This document shows positions 46,186 through 58,700 of a stretch of DNA of 64,000 nt, piece by piece (the stretch's first letter is position 1; every line of letters begins with the position of its first letter). The notes under the pieces were generated by a model. The model worked only from the letters and a program-made list of their open reading frames with translations. It did not search any database and had not been told where the DNA came from. The DNA comes from Pristionchus mayeri (Eukaryota; Nematoda; Chromadorea; Rhabditida; Neodiplogasteridae): assembly GCA_036245805.1 (NCBI GenBank), contig BTRK01000001.1, forward strand, positions 27,163,087 through 27,227,086, given 5' to 3'. Position numbers and translations under genes: made by a program.

Positions 46186-48241
46186 ATGGAAGCAGCTGCG
46201 TCTCTCTTGATAGGTTAGTATTCATTATTTTCATACCTAATTAATTAATTAATTGATTAATTAATCATAAACAACTGTTCCAGTTCTTTCGCTCATTTCG
46301 GTGGCGTCCGCGCAACAAGTGCTTTGCGCCACTTGCGTTCCCTGTTACACTTGCGGTCCTCAGGTATGCTTTACTATCACTCATATTCTAGTTGTGGTCT
46401 TGTTTTGAAATATAATTTGTCAATGCGAACTTTGTCATTCCAGCGCGATCCGGTGACGTGGGCGCAGTGGGGCGAGTGGGGACCCTGCACCAACACAGGC
46501 GGATGTGAGTGGACTTTGATCTCTTCTTGGGTCCTCCGTCGCTCTTTCATCTCATTTCGCGTATAGATTCACGTGTTTTATTGCGCAAAAGCACGTAAAA
46601 TTTTAGTAATAAGATAAAAAATACTGATGTGAATAACCGGCTTTCAGACACTGCCCAGACGCGCGTGCGAAGCTGCAGCGCGCTCTCATGCGACACCGGC
46701 CTGTCTACGGTGCGCCCTTTCTGTCCTTTCACATTTTTTTCGCTCTTGTTGATTTTCTTATTGTGTTTGTAGTTTCTGTCTTTTATCAAATTGCACCATC
46801 GCAGGAAGCACGCGCCTGCACCATCAACCGCGATCCTCCAGCAACAGTCGCACCGCCGCAGTGGAGCCAGTGGGGAGCCTGGGGACAGTGCAGGTACGGT
46901 AACTGTTAAGTTACGGTATTTCAAGATAGTGTAGTTCATGGGTTACGGTAGCAAGAGTGCGGTAAACTATGTTCTCACTTTTCCGCACCGTTTACAGAGA
47001 GATGCAAACATACTCGTTCATTACTCTCGAGGAGATTCGTGTCTGTTTGCGCGCATTTTACCCGAGTAGGCGAGAGGGAGGACGATCTTTTGAGACGACA
47101 AGGAATGTGGTCAAACGTCATGAGCACTCATTTGAGCGTAATCATTAATTCAATTTTCACTACTGTTGGTCTTGACCCCAGAATGGCTCACTAGGTCGGA
47201 GAAGGACTGTTATATTATGTAATAGTTCGGACTATTGAAGATCACTCTACTAATTACATTAATTAATTAACTAATTAAGTGCCTCGTGCGGTGGCGGAGT
47301 TCAGCAGAGGCAGAGGACGTGCATCATGAACGCCTGCAATGTATGCACCTGCCAAGGTCCCTCGACCGAGCAACAGTGAGTATTTGAAGAGAAATATATT
47401 CAGTACCTCCCGCGTCTAAGCAATCCTTTGAACATGTTGTTTTTTCTCTGTGTCAAACAGAAAGAAACGGCTATCGCTATAGCAGGGGACGATCAATTCT
47501 TCCATCGCTCTCTCAACCCAATATGCCATCATAATTCGAGTAAGACGCTCCATTCCGTGGACGAAACACGATGTTCGTAGTGCGCCGGCCTTTCGACATT
47601 TACCAATTCACAGACCCTGTAACTCGTCGCCGTGCTGCACGTGGACTGCGTGGTCGCCGTGGAGCGAGTGCTCGGCGACGTGCGGAAGCGGCGGCTACCG
47701 TAGTCGCACCCGACAGTGCAGCTGCTATACGGTAGGTTCACTATCGTTCCCTATCGCAAACTGACTTAATAATATCGATTTGGTAATAATGACGCAATAT
47801 CAGGGCTGCACTGGACCTACATCTGAGCAGGAAACTTGCACCGCTTCCATGGCTTGCCCCGTGTGTGACACGTGCTACCAGCCGCCGGTAGGTCATTTAG
47901 TATTTATCGATTATTCCAAATGATTAACATGTAAATAATTTTAAATGCAGGTTACCCCTCAGCCTTGCTACACCTGCTACAACCCTTGCCTCACTTGCGG
48001 CTACTACGGAAAGAAGTGAGTTTTTATGAAAATAAACAATATTAGATTGCAAAAAAGTTATCGATGAAAAGTTATCGAATGAAAATAGGTCAAAATGTCG
48101 AAATATAAACGGAAATCACAATTCACTTTCAGGAAACGCGCTATCGCTATGGCTAAACTCCGCGGCGTCGGCCCCCAGATTCCCTCCAACCAGACTTCGA
48201 TCGTGAGGAGGAAGCGCATGCTCGGATTCATTCCGCAATAA
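46186..48241 (+). CDS. secreted protein with three thrombospondin type-1 repeats
   Basis: Ten exons join in phase: 46186-46213, 46284-46363, 46444-46504, 46648-46709, 46805-46893, 47280-47375, 47614-47731, 47804-47887, 47951-48015 and 48133-48241, stop TAA. They give 263 aa. A signal peptide (residues 1-19) is followed by a Cys-rich segment CATCVPCYTCGP. Three TSP1 modules start at about W42 (WAQWGEWGPC), W97 (WSQWGAWGQCSASCGGG) and W149 (WTAWSPWSECSATCGSG). The first module is atypical: it has CTNTGG where CSxTCG is usual. A Cys-rich stretch CDTCYQPPVTPQPCYTCYNP and a basic tail follow (KKRAIAMAKLRGVGP, VRRKRMLGFIPQ). Such proteins act outside the cell in matrix or cuticle. Exon 6 needs an AAG acceptor for the TSP1 consensus to be kept. 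A TATTTAA motif lies at 46143, and AATAAA at 48340. Confidence 0.87.
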
Positions 48242-48339
48242 GTGTTGCGGCAGCACACCACGCTCGCGGAGCCTTTTCCCAAACGTCGCCATGTGTGTAC
48301 ACTCCTCTCCGGTGCTTGATTCGATATACGGGCCATGTG

Positions 48340-48345
48340 AATAAA
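48340..48345 (+). terminator. AATAAA polyadenylation signal of the TSP1 gene
   Basis: A canonical AATAAA lies 99 bp past the stop codon at 48241, in the expected strand and range. Confidence 0.65.
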
Positions 48346-48952
48346 CGCGATTTATCGACTGGTTCATGCGTGTGAGTGGCATCTGCTCTCGACTTTGCCC
48401 CCTCGGAGGATGGGACTGCGCTCGGCCAGATCGTCCTGAATATTAGACGAGTGTTTCCAACTCTTCCTCACATTTTCATTTTTGAAAGTGAAAATAGCTC
48501 ACTAAGAGACAGCAAAGAACATGCAAAATGGATAGCTATTCTACGCTTAGAAAGTAAACAAGAAACGGTAAACGGTATGGAACTTCCAAGAAGACTGGAA
48601 TGGTAACGAACCTTTGGCATCACGTACCAAGCGAAGCAAACGGCTAGAATCACTCCCAATAATACGACGCCTGCAATATCTCGTTTTAGTCACATTTGCA
48701 TCATCGGTTATCATTGTCTCTGATCCCTCGCTATCAGTGTTGCCTTCATTCAAAAGAGCGTGCGTGAGAACAGAGAAAAGAATCCGAATCTTCATTGACT
48801 CCACTAAAAATCGATGAAAATACCGGATTTTAACAGTGAACGAGCATATTGCGTGTCAATATAACAGTTAAATGAGATGGCATAGCTCCAGAGTAATCTT
48901 AGAAGTATATTCAATCGATTTCAGAATGGGCAAAATTAGCTTTTTCGGTTCC
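48346..48952. other. interval between convergent genes
   Basis: This 0.6-kb stretch separates the 3' ends of the TSP1 gene (+) and the secreted propeptide gene (-). No exon, RNA gene or repeat was recognised. Confidence 0.5.
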
Positions 48953-49427
48953 CTATTTACGATAATGAATACATTTAGGTTGTAAATGATCATTGTCCAT
49001 CTTTAAAATACAGTCACGAACCAAAGTAGTCGTACCTGCGATCATAATCGCAATTTTCACAGCACCAAAATGAACTCCCATCCCATTTGGATCATCAGTC
49101 TGAAAACAATTGATGAAGGTCTTATGAAAATAACATTTTGAGAAAGAAACAGCCGAAACTTTAGCAATGCTGAGATCCATTACATATCGCAACTCACAAT
49201 GCTCTCAATTTCAGAAGGTTCGGCATTAGCAGCAATCGTAGCTCCTACGAGCGGTTGGAAGGGCTCGAACTGAACGTTACGGCATTAAAACATAGTTGAG
49301 AATTTTTAAAAAAAATCACGTGGTCTAGTGAAAAATTGCTCACCGCTGCTCGTTTTGATCGATTGACAACTTCAGCGGACGAATAGGCGATGCAAATCAA
49401 TAAAACCGTCAATATACTCGAGTTCAT
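48953..49427 (-). CDS. small secreted protein with a dibasic site (100 aa)
   Basis: Three exons, all phase 0: 49427-49344, 49269-49198 and 49099-48953, stop TAG. The signal peptide is MNSSILTVLLICIAYSSA. It is followed by EVVNRSKRAA, with a Lys-Arg pair at 25-26 typical of proprotein processing. The remainder has no further dibasic array, a hydrophobic VKIAIMIAGTTTL stretch, and only two cysteines (C82, C95) that could form one disulphide. I recognise no family; a processed secreted peptide or hormone-like product is possible but unproven. A GTACGA inside exon 3 could be an alternative donor. The promoter has TTTTAAA and a TGATAAG GATA site. Confidence 0.65.
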
Positions 49428-49482
49428 TCTGCAAATTGGGCAAAATAACGAGGGAATGCGGGGCGATGCGCAGTTTCGTCCC

Positions 49483-49500
49483 TTTAAAAGAGTCTTATCA
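49483..49500 (-). promoter_or_regulatory. TATA-like box and GATA site upstream of the 100-aa gene
   Basis: On the minus strand TGATAAG (49500-49494) is followed by TTTTAAA (49489-49483), 56-73 bp before the ATG. In nematodes TGATAA elements are bound by intestinal GATA factors (ELT-2/ELT-7 class). Intestinal expression is therefore a guess from motif only. Further GATA-like motifs lie at 49574 and 49636. Confidence 0.45.
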
Positions 49501-50334
49501 GCGAGGAAGAAGAGAGCGGATTGATAATGACTGATACCGGCTCGGGGTTAGTGCGGTTAGCAGGCGTGCCAACGATAACTTTTAAAGATATCATCGTCTT
49601 GAGGCCACCACCCTCTCTATTTTCTTCTTCCGCTTATCGTTGATTCGAGTTCGAATTTCAAACGAACGCTCTGACTCCCACACGATTCTCAGGTCTAGCA
49701 AAACATGTCATTTTTTAAAATCACTTCCACATCATGTTTCCATGATCGAAAATTTTATCATAATTCATTAATGGTCTCACGGATGCGAAGGAAAGAAAAC
49801 GACGGACAATGATCACAAGAAAAACGACGGACTATTTTCCAAATTTCTGCACGTGCTAGCGTTTCCTACTCACATTCATAACCAAATAAAATATTTCTAG
49901 AATATAGCGGTGACTATTTGTGCCAGTATTTCTATCAACCCACCCTTCACTCGAAACATCTGAAGATGTTATGGACTATCAGAAGGAAGGGCAGAACAAG
50001 GTGACAGAAGGAACCATAAGTATATAGTAATCACTGCTCGAGTCGATTATGTTCTCGAAGGGGATATATCAAGAGAAATCACGGCCTGGTCAATCGAATG
50101 GGAGCTGTGTGTTGCGTCACATTGGGAGCAAAGGGAAGGGGTCGAAGCGATTGAGCACATTATACGTCGAGAAAAATTGGTTTCACGGGGGAATAGGAAA
50201 AATGATATTAACGGAAATGTTTGTGATGCGTGACTCGATGAAGAAAAAGAAATCTTACTGAGAGATAAACATGATTTGAACGCGATCAGTACATAGAAAA
50301 GCGTAACGTTAATGAGAATGGGCTCATTCTCTTC
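49501..50334. other. upstream of the secreted gene and downstream of calmodulin
   Basis: An 0.8-kb AT-rich interval. The left part is the promoter side of the minus-strand secreted gene. The right part includes the 3' UTR of the calmodulin-like gene. No additional exon was supported. Confidence 0.45.
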
Positions 50335-51420
50335 TTATTTCGAGGTCATCATCATCACGAATTCCTCGTAGTTCACTTGCCCGTCTCCGTCGATGTCCGC
50401 CTCTGCTATCATCGCATTCACCTACAATCGCACCATTACACAACATTGTAATCATTCACTACAGTTTTCTTACTGAAATTGGAACATATGTTATTCGAAG
50501 TGGCATCCTTTTTCGAAATCCATACACAACAAGATTCAGTAAAAGTCAACTGATATGAAAACATACCATTCTTCTATGTAACCACTCCTTCTAAGGGATC
50601 CTCATCATAAATCGTAATATTGGAATTGTGGAATCAATGAATGAAAACTAGTGCTTACCTCCTCTTCGCTGAGTTTCTCTCCCAGATCCTGCATCACTAG
50701 ACGCAGTTCAGCAGCCGAGATCACCCCGTTCCCGTCCCTATCGTAGACCTGCAATACTCATTTCCAAAGCCGTCTAAATTTCCAAAGGGGTTTCTTTACA
50801 CCCAAGGCGCGAAGAAACGATTAGGCACATTAGTGGTCTAAGGGAAACTTGTGCGGGAGTAGACTCTCAAGAATTACTTGGGGTGAGAAAGTGAGGCGAT
50901 TGTGATGAGGACACTGTTTCTACACTGTTTCCTTATCAATTACAAATCGATTCGATCACCTTGAACGCCTCTCTAATCTCCTCCTCGCAATCGATGTCCT
51001 TCCTCTTCCTGGTCATCATGGAGAGGAACTCGGGGAAGTCGATGGTTCCATTCCCATCAACGTCCACCTCATCCACCTGTTAAAAGACGCATTTCCGAGT
51101 CCCCAAAGATCATAGCACGAGATGTGAGGACAAAATGAATGGGGGGGGGGGGTATAGCCCAGTGGAGCACTCGATACGTGATTGGAAGCTCGTCGGTTCG
51201 AAACCTCCTGCCCCCATAGATGTTTTGAGCTCCTCTGACATGTAAGATTCCCAATCTTACTCACCATCTCCAGCAGTTCAGTAACGGTTGGCTTTTGCCC
51301 GAGAGACCTCATCACGGTGCCCAGATCCTTCGTGGTGATGGACCCGTCTCCATCCCGGTCGAAGAGCGAGAAGGCCTCCTTGAACTCGGCAATTTGCTCA
51401 GGAGTAAGTTGGTCGGCCAT
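50335..51420 (-). CDS. calmodulin-like EF-hand protein (149 aa)
   Basis: Four phase-0 exons, 51420-51265, 51076-50960, 50748-50659 and 50421-50335, give exactly 149 aa, the length of calmodulin. Four EF-hand loops are intact: [36 protein letters not shown] and [12 protein letters not shown]. The protein is clearly calmodulin-type, yet it departs from the near-invariant animal calmodulin at many sites (for example [26 protein letters not shown]). It is therefore probably a cal-type paralogue rather than the essential cmd-1 orthologue. It binds calcium and target peptides in the cytoplasm. Its first intron carries a tRNA-like SINE in antisense. It is divergent from the secreted gene at 51771, with 350 bp between the start codons. 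Confidence 0.93.
51148..51215 (+). repeat. tRNA-like sequence / SINE head
   Basis: A 68-nt block has a 7-bp acceptor-like stem (GGGGGTA with TGCCCCC), an A-box-like TAGCCCAGTGG and a B-box GGTTCGAAACC. The D, anticodon and T arms do not pair properly, so it is not a working tRNA gene. A G-run precedes it. It looks like a tRNA-derived SINE head or a decayed tRNA inserted in the first calmodulin-like intron. Confidence 0.55.
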
Positions 51421-51770
51421 GGCGATAGAAGGAAGAGGAGGAACTGAATCAGTTGAATGGGAGCTGAATATGGGCAAATTATACCGGCGATGGATCGCCG
51501 AACTTCGTCATCCTCTCTTGATTGTCAATGCAAAACTGGTCTATTGTCGTCATCAGTTGACTCTGGGTAGGATTTGAATACAAATCAGGCAGGTATAATG
51601 CGATTCCTTCCATTTCGCACTGTGTGATGTCTATCAGAGATAGCGAGATTCCATTCAGGGACAGGAGAGTGGTTATTGATCTGGAATTGGTCTCGAAAAC
51701 GCCCCGCGTGATTAATTTAGCGCGGATAAAAGGGAGGGTGGGGAACTGCGAGTAAGGCATTCACTCCAAT
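51421..51770. promoter_or_regulatory. shared divergent promoter region
   Basis: 350 bp separate the ATG of the calmodulin-like gene (-) from the ATG of the secreted gene (+). GATAAAA at 51725 is a TATA-like box 46 bp before the plus-strand ATG. Both genes may share control elements here; no specific factor site was identified with confidence. Confidence 0.45.
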
Positions 51771-52462
51771 ATGAAGCTGCTTCTTCTTCTGCTTGTCTGT
51801 GCTGCTGTAGCTGTCCTTGCCAGGGTATTCGATTATCGATCTTCTTGATCTACCTCACTATTCCAAAGATCTCTAGCTAGTCGGATGAGAATTATTGCTT
51901 CATGCCGCATTTGGCACACAATGCATGGTTCGGATGCAATAGTTCTCATTCGACATGGCGCCACAGATTGGCAGTTTTATAAAATCAATGATCTTTGATA
52001 TTTCACAGCCCTCGAAGAAGGAAGAATCGATTAGCGTAGAGGATGTGAGCAAGGAGGCTGCGGATGGAACTGATTCCCCTGCATCGAAAAAGTCCGTAGA
52101 AAGTCCCGAAGACGAGGAGGTGAGCATCGATTCAAAACAAGCAGAGTGCACGCAGTGCGAAAGACCGAATTACTTTAGTTAGAACGTGTGAAGGATATCT
52201 GAATAATGTGAAATTTTAGTAGAGGTTCAAGGTAGGACTGACTTGCGTGCCAATTATAGAACTCGCCTCCCACTGAGGCCCTTGCTCGTAAGGCCGAGGG
52301 CATAAAGCGCGCCAAAGAGGCTAAAGCCAGAGGTCTGGAGAAAGCCAGAGGTTCGTAATGTTTCATAGTACAATGGAAATATCAGTTCATGGTTTCTCAA
52401 TTCGAGATATATATTTTCCAGGAGGCGACTATCCCGTGCCCGATGTCTGGAATCTAGCATAA
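51771..52462 (+). CDS. small secreted charged protein (98 aa)
   Basis: Four exons in phase: 51771-51824, 52009-52119, 52260-52350 and 52422-52462, stop TAA. The signal peptide is MKLLLLLLVCAAVAVLA. The mature chain begins with an acidic Ser/Glu segment (KKEESISVEDVSKEAADGTD) and continues into a basic Ala/Lys/Arg helix-like stretch (ARKAEGIKRAKEAKARGLEK). The tail is YPVPDVWNLA. No cysteines remain after the signal peptide. I recognise no family. The acidic-then-basic layout resembles precursors in which one half masks the other, but that is only a suggestion. Confidence 0.68.
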
Positions 52463-52733
52463 GAACGATCTGATCATAATCAAATATTCATCTAAATTAT
52501 ATCCCGTTTATACGGCTTAGAAGAGGCCTACATGTGAATACGAATCGATTCGAAAAATTACCATGTATCATAATCTTGCGATAAACAACTTCAGCTTGAC
52601 CAGCAAAATCGTATTTATCGGTTGACAACATAAAACAACGTAAAATATCTACATTATCTACAACAGAATTCAGATTTCGATCTTGTTTGGATGATATGCA
52701 AACAGGTTCGATGATATTCCCTCGGCTCCCGAA

Positions 52734-55700
52734 TCAGACCATCGTATTCCAGTATCCCTGCCCCTTCCATTGCACCATGAACGCCGTAAACATTGTCTGG
52801 TCCTGAAGGATATGGTTTTCATTAGTTGGTGACCAGTTTAACGAAAACAAAACTGCTCTAAATGATCAAAGTTTGAGTGAATGTGCTTACACGGATGGAG
52901 TGCCCGTACGAAGTGATGTGCTGGTAGTATTCATCGGCACTCTCAAAGGCGACCTCGCAGGTTCGGCATCCAGCCAGCTATGATGAATTTATTGTTTTAG
53001 AATATGCTACGAATCAGGGAACTCGTCTCATCATTCTGCACTCTCCTTCTTTCGGTCTAGCGAACAGCAAGATATGAGAGAGTACGGGAAATAAGAAGAC
53101 AATAGTCCGAATTTCGCACTCTAATGTCGAAGAAGCATATGAGAAGTAGTCTCCGTCTTATTTGTTTTCCTCGAAGTCAAAAAGTCTGGAAACGTTCTTA
53201 TCGCACTCACCCCCTCTGCTAGATGCTTCTCAAATTTGGCTGCCAGCTTCTTTCTGTTGTTCCCATGTGGCAAGTAGGCTCGCAGCTGCGCGCCAATTGC
53301 CTGCAGGAATATTCAGATTACAGGATTGATGGTTGTACTGAAGATTTACACACATACACACACACACACGAGGAAGACGATTTTTCTTTGGAACCCATGG
53401 ATAATAAATTGAGAAGTAAGTCAAACCTTCATTTTCAAGGCTTCGTTCAGATTGGCCGGTCGAACATCGGCAAGGGCTTCTGCAGGGACATCTGCAATAG
53501 GAAATTTTGATGCATGCACTTTCTCTAAGTGAAACGACTTCGAACCAGCACGCTCGACACTCTATCGTTCATTGTGTGACACGAATATGATTACCGAATC
53601 CCCATCCTTCCCTCTCCCGTAATCCCTCTCTATATTCTCTCACGTTTTGCGCTTCATTCTGCCCTTGAGGAGTGCACACATGCATCATTTGTGCTTCGCA
53701 CGCAATTCCCCTCACCGTCACCGACATTTCTTCGATACTTGCCCCCCCCCCCCCTTCCTCCCCTACCCCCACTCATCTCTAGGTATATCTCTCCTTGATT
53801 TCCCCCTCACACAGACCCTTCGTGATGGGGAAGAATGAGAAATGGTAGGGGAGGAAGGGGGGGGGGTGGGTCAAATATCGAAGTGGTGACTCCTCACCGA
53901 TAGACAGAGTGATTCCATCCGCTACTTCCTTCATGATCTTCTCCATGAACTGCCCGGTGGGCCGGAGATTGACAGGGTAACGTGGAGAAATCTTGGCGAA
54001 TTCTCGTCCCCTATCCATCAGACGAAGCTCAGTATGCATTGACCTGCAACACGAGATCAATTATAATCCAACTACTCGTGCATATGCCAAATCGAATGTA
54101 ATTTTTCGTTGCATTCATTATGCACCATAAATTGACCTATTTCTAGCTTGAGTAATAATAGTTCAAAGGAATATGCCTATAACACTACGATCAAAATATA
54201 GAATTGCTCACTCTTGAAAGATGGGCTGTTCGGGCGCTCCGATGAAGCGGTGAAAGGTGAATGCGATGAAAGAGTTGAGTTGCATATAAACGTGATGATA
54301 CTGAGTGAGGTGCTGAAATATATGCTGCATAAATAAATATCATTAAATAATAATAAATAAATATCATCATAAATATCGAGTGCCTGGACAAATTTCGAAA
54401 ACCAGTAGAATTGGGAAAGATGATGAGAAAACAAGTAAAAAACAAAACGATTGCGAAACTCTGGTGAATAGTATTGATTTTAGATTATTCCTATCCTTCG
54501 CGGTATAAATAAAAAAAAACGATTTTCATCTAACAAAATCGATATGTATATTCTGCACGTACAGGATTTTTGATCTCGATGTGTTTTTTGTCCAAGAGGT
54601 GCATGAAAAGGTGGAAGGGTGCGGCGAGAAGGAGGTTACAGACGTGACAGTACAATGGCTGAAATTGGCATTCTTTTAACGTAGAATAGACAAATAGGCA
54701 CGATTTTCAATATGCTTGAAAAGGGTAAAAAACACAAACCATTTCTGAAAGACGACGCAGTTCCTTCCTCAGAGTGCCTTTGATATTACCAAAGCATGGA
54801 TTACTGGGACTCATATGAGCTTCATACGATATCATAGTCTCTAAAATAGGTGACATTGCTACTTAGATCAAGAAATTAAAAATACTATTAGGTTGTCTCA
54901 AAAGTTTCTGACTATTTTCATTTTCGAACATACCGACCTTCCCCGTGCTTCGGAATCTACCTATCATCTAATGATTTTCAACAGTTGATGTGGCATTGGG
55001 AACCCTTTAAAACGAGTATTATTGTGGACCAATTCAATCGGCTAAACAAAAGCATTTTTTTAAAGGGTGATGAGTGGGCTTATTAAATTTCCTAATGCCA
55101 AATGATTGTCCTCAAACGCATACTTGATAATGGCTCTCAATCCCAATCCTTCACCAATTACAATTCTCCGAATATACATTTGCTGGTATTTTGCAAGTGC
55201 GGATCGATCAGCAACCATCATTTGTTGATCACTCAGAAGTGCCCTTCCGTACTAGTGCACGGTTACTTTTTGGAGGATGTTTATACATCTGTTAAGAAAT
55301 ATGATGTTTCGAAATATTTTTGTAGAGATTTGATTGCTGGAAACTGCACTTTTGACCGTTTACCGCTTCTCAAGCACGCTATATTCCTGTTATTTCTTCA
55401 TTATCTGAACAAGCAAGTCTTATTCCACCACTGATTATGTGGGCTAATTGGGTAGGCCACATATATTCGAGGGCCAATGTTCATTCGAAAACACTAAAAA
55501 GTCACGATTTTTGCATGTTTTTACCTAGAAGTGCTTTTCTTGGGCGAACTACGAGCAATGTTTGATTCAAGTATATTACTGTAGTCTACTACCATGTCCT
55601 TAACTACAACCATGACGGAATGGCAAGGAGTCTAAATACACCAAGAAAAACTTCGAAAAATAAATAGTCAGAAACTTTTGAGACAACCTAATAGATACTG

Positions 55701-58700
55701 ACAAGAAGCAATTCTGCAATTGGGGCTCACCGAGAGGATATTCACGGAGCTTCAGTAAGCTGTACTTGCCATTGTCCAGCGCTGAGCAGTACATTGACAA
55801 CAGACCGATAGCATCGGTCGCGAATAGAGCTGCCGATTCAACCTGAGAGATTGGTACTTTTAAACAGTGCTTCAGGGATCAGCTAACTCGATTGAACAGG
55901 CTAATCTTTCGAATGCTCTCTAGTTGCTACCTACACTACGAAGAACATTTCTGTGAATGTTTAGGGAGTGAAAGTTGGTTTCTACGAACCACTTCATGCT
56001 AAGGACAGCCCGGTATACCCCGGACCTTGAAGGTATTTTCTGAATTTAGTTTACCTCTTCTTCCGGTGTCATGGAGCACTCAAGCTTGGGTATGGCGGCA
56101 ACTTCTTCCACCTCTTCTTCACTATCAGAAAACTCGCGACAGATCGCATCCCAGTTTTTGTTCCGTGATACCTAATAAAATGGATTTTCAGAAAATTTTA
56201 TGTTTCATAAGTTGCCTCAGCGCAGTTAACTCACAGGTTTTACAGCAGCAGTGATCTTCTCATTCTTTGCGGACTGTACCTTCTTATTCTCCTTCTGGAA
56301 GTATACCTAATTTACAATAGAAAATTTTAATATGTTTTATCACAGTACGATACCTGATCATCAGCAGTTTCGAGTTCAGTCTTGTTAGCACCAACTATTT
56401 CTAAAACATAATTTTTATGCTCGTAAAATTATATAATCTGCTACCTTTCTTTCGTCGTTCGGTAATATCATTCCAGGGTTCATGCTGATTCGTGGCAGCG
56501 CTTTCAGAAAACTTCTGAAAATGGACCCTGTACATCACAAAGTTTGGATCCATATTTTCTTCATATTTTATCCATATTTTCCATATTTTATTTTCCATGT
56601 TTTATTTGATCCATAAAGATTTGATCCAAAGTTTTGCCCTGAAGAATATTTGCTGACCTCATTGCTCTCCCATGGCGCAACTTCCTCTTTCTTCGTGTGG
56701 ACTGGTCTCTTTAATAATAAATATATTAAACATAATTATAATTTTAACGACTATGCACAGTATTTGTGATCAAATTATTTCCTCACCTCTTCGTCGAGTT
56801 TATCCCACGGAGGAATACTTGTCGCTTCTTCGATTGGATTACTCGATTGTGGAGCAGACGCCTTGGACTTAATGAGCTTCTGAAATGATATTTATCGATA
56901 TAATATGATTGTATTTGGGTAAATATGTAATATACCAAGGAATTGTTTCACATTCATTCACCTCATGGTCCTGAACCACATCAAGTACATTCGTAAGAGC
57001 CTTCTTCAAACTGTCAATCTGCGTCGCACGCTCTGTCGAACCCTGAACAAACCTCTCCCAATGTTCTTTTATAATTTCTCAATAAGTACGATTTGCATAT
57101 TTTTTTCAGATGCTCAGAAATATACGGAAAGCCGTATATAATTAGTGCAAAATTTTTTATCGAGTAAATACTGGTGAATAAACATGACTTACATTTTTCG
57201 CCTCCTCCATGTCCTTCTTCACCTCATTCAGGTTACTCAAGACCGATTGGAGCTGGGTTGAAGTCGATTCAGCATTCTAAGATGCATCTTTATAATTAGT
57301 TTCAAATCTGAATAACGGACCTGCTCGCAAGAGCTAATGCTGCTTCGAATGGACTTCTCGGAAGATTTCAACTCGGAGATTTGCTTGTTATATCCTGAAA
57401 ATATGCGTTTTTTTCTCAATGTATACTTCCCAGAACCAATCAGAAAATTAACATTAGGATGTATCAATTATCTCTGTGCTTGTCTCAGCAGATTTTAAAG
57501 TATAAATACTCCCACCATTCACAGAGAACTCCGTATCCTTCTGCTTCTCGATCAATTTCTCCAATTTTGAGTCATTTCGATCGCACTTAGAATTGAGTGC
57601 AGAGATTCCTGAACGAACTGGACTAATCGATGAACATTGACTAGATTGCTCATGGTATATCTTAGATAGCAAATTTATCGCACTTCTCAAAATCAAGTAC
57701 CTTTTTCATCGAAGCCACATTTTTCTCCTGTTCCTCAACCTTCTTCTTTATCTCAGTCATCTTCTTCTCGATTTGAGAATTCTCCGGGGAGGATTCTTTC
57801 TTGCTCGAGAGCACGTTCACTTTTTGAAGGAGATCGGCGTGTGACTGAATGCGAATACAGTGAGGAATTAGGATCACAAGAGATCATGTCTCCATTTTTT
57901 CAGTAACTATTTCAACTGAGATGAGCATGCGAAAATTGCTTCATACCTCGCGCAGGGATGCAACTTGACTCTGCAGTCCATTTATCATCTCGTTCACAGC
58001 AGATCTTCCTTTGCTCTGCTTTTCGGTGTATGTCGTTCGCAGAGATTCGACTTCCTGAAAAAATATCTTTTGAGTGACCAGTTCAAGGAATGTACAAATG
58101 TGACGTCATACTAAGCGGGTTTTAAACTCTACAAGATAAATTTGAATAGGCTAGTCCAGTATGATCGTATTGCAGCAACATCTCTCTTCCGCCACTCTTT
58201 CGAAGACCCTGTCGAAAAAGCAAGAGTTGTCTTACTTGCTTCAACTGGCTGATGTTTTCCTCTTGTTGCTTCTCTCGATTGACCTTCTCTGGGGAGAAGT
58301 AGAAGGGGAGCGTGCGTCCATTCAACTCGATCAATTCGCCTGCATTGTTATTGAAGTGAATACAATAAAGATCCTTAGGATATATCGATGGATTTACGTC
58401 ACTTCAATGGAAAACTTATAAATTTACTGATGTGTTATGCGTATTTTGTCTTCCTAAATACTGCACAGAAATGCTCACCTAAGCTCAGAGTCCTCTCATC
58501 GGAGTCGAATTGATCATTGACGGAGATCTGAACGAATCAAATTGGTCTACTTTGAGTAATGAAAAACAAAATATTTGCAGAAAAATTGTTTGCTGATTTG
58601 AGTAGAATTTCCATCTGAATTCATTTTCTTCTCAATCATTTGTTGTGCAGTCCAAAAGGCCATATCAGAGGAGTAATTGCATCGATAAAAACTGTAAACA

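Noticed and set aside
51148..51215. Functional tRNA gene
   Set aside because: The D, anticodon and T arms do not form proper stems, so only a tRNA-like repeat is claimed.
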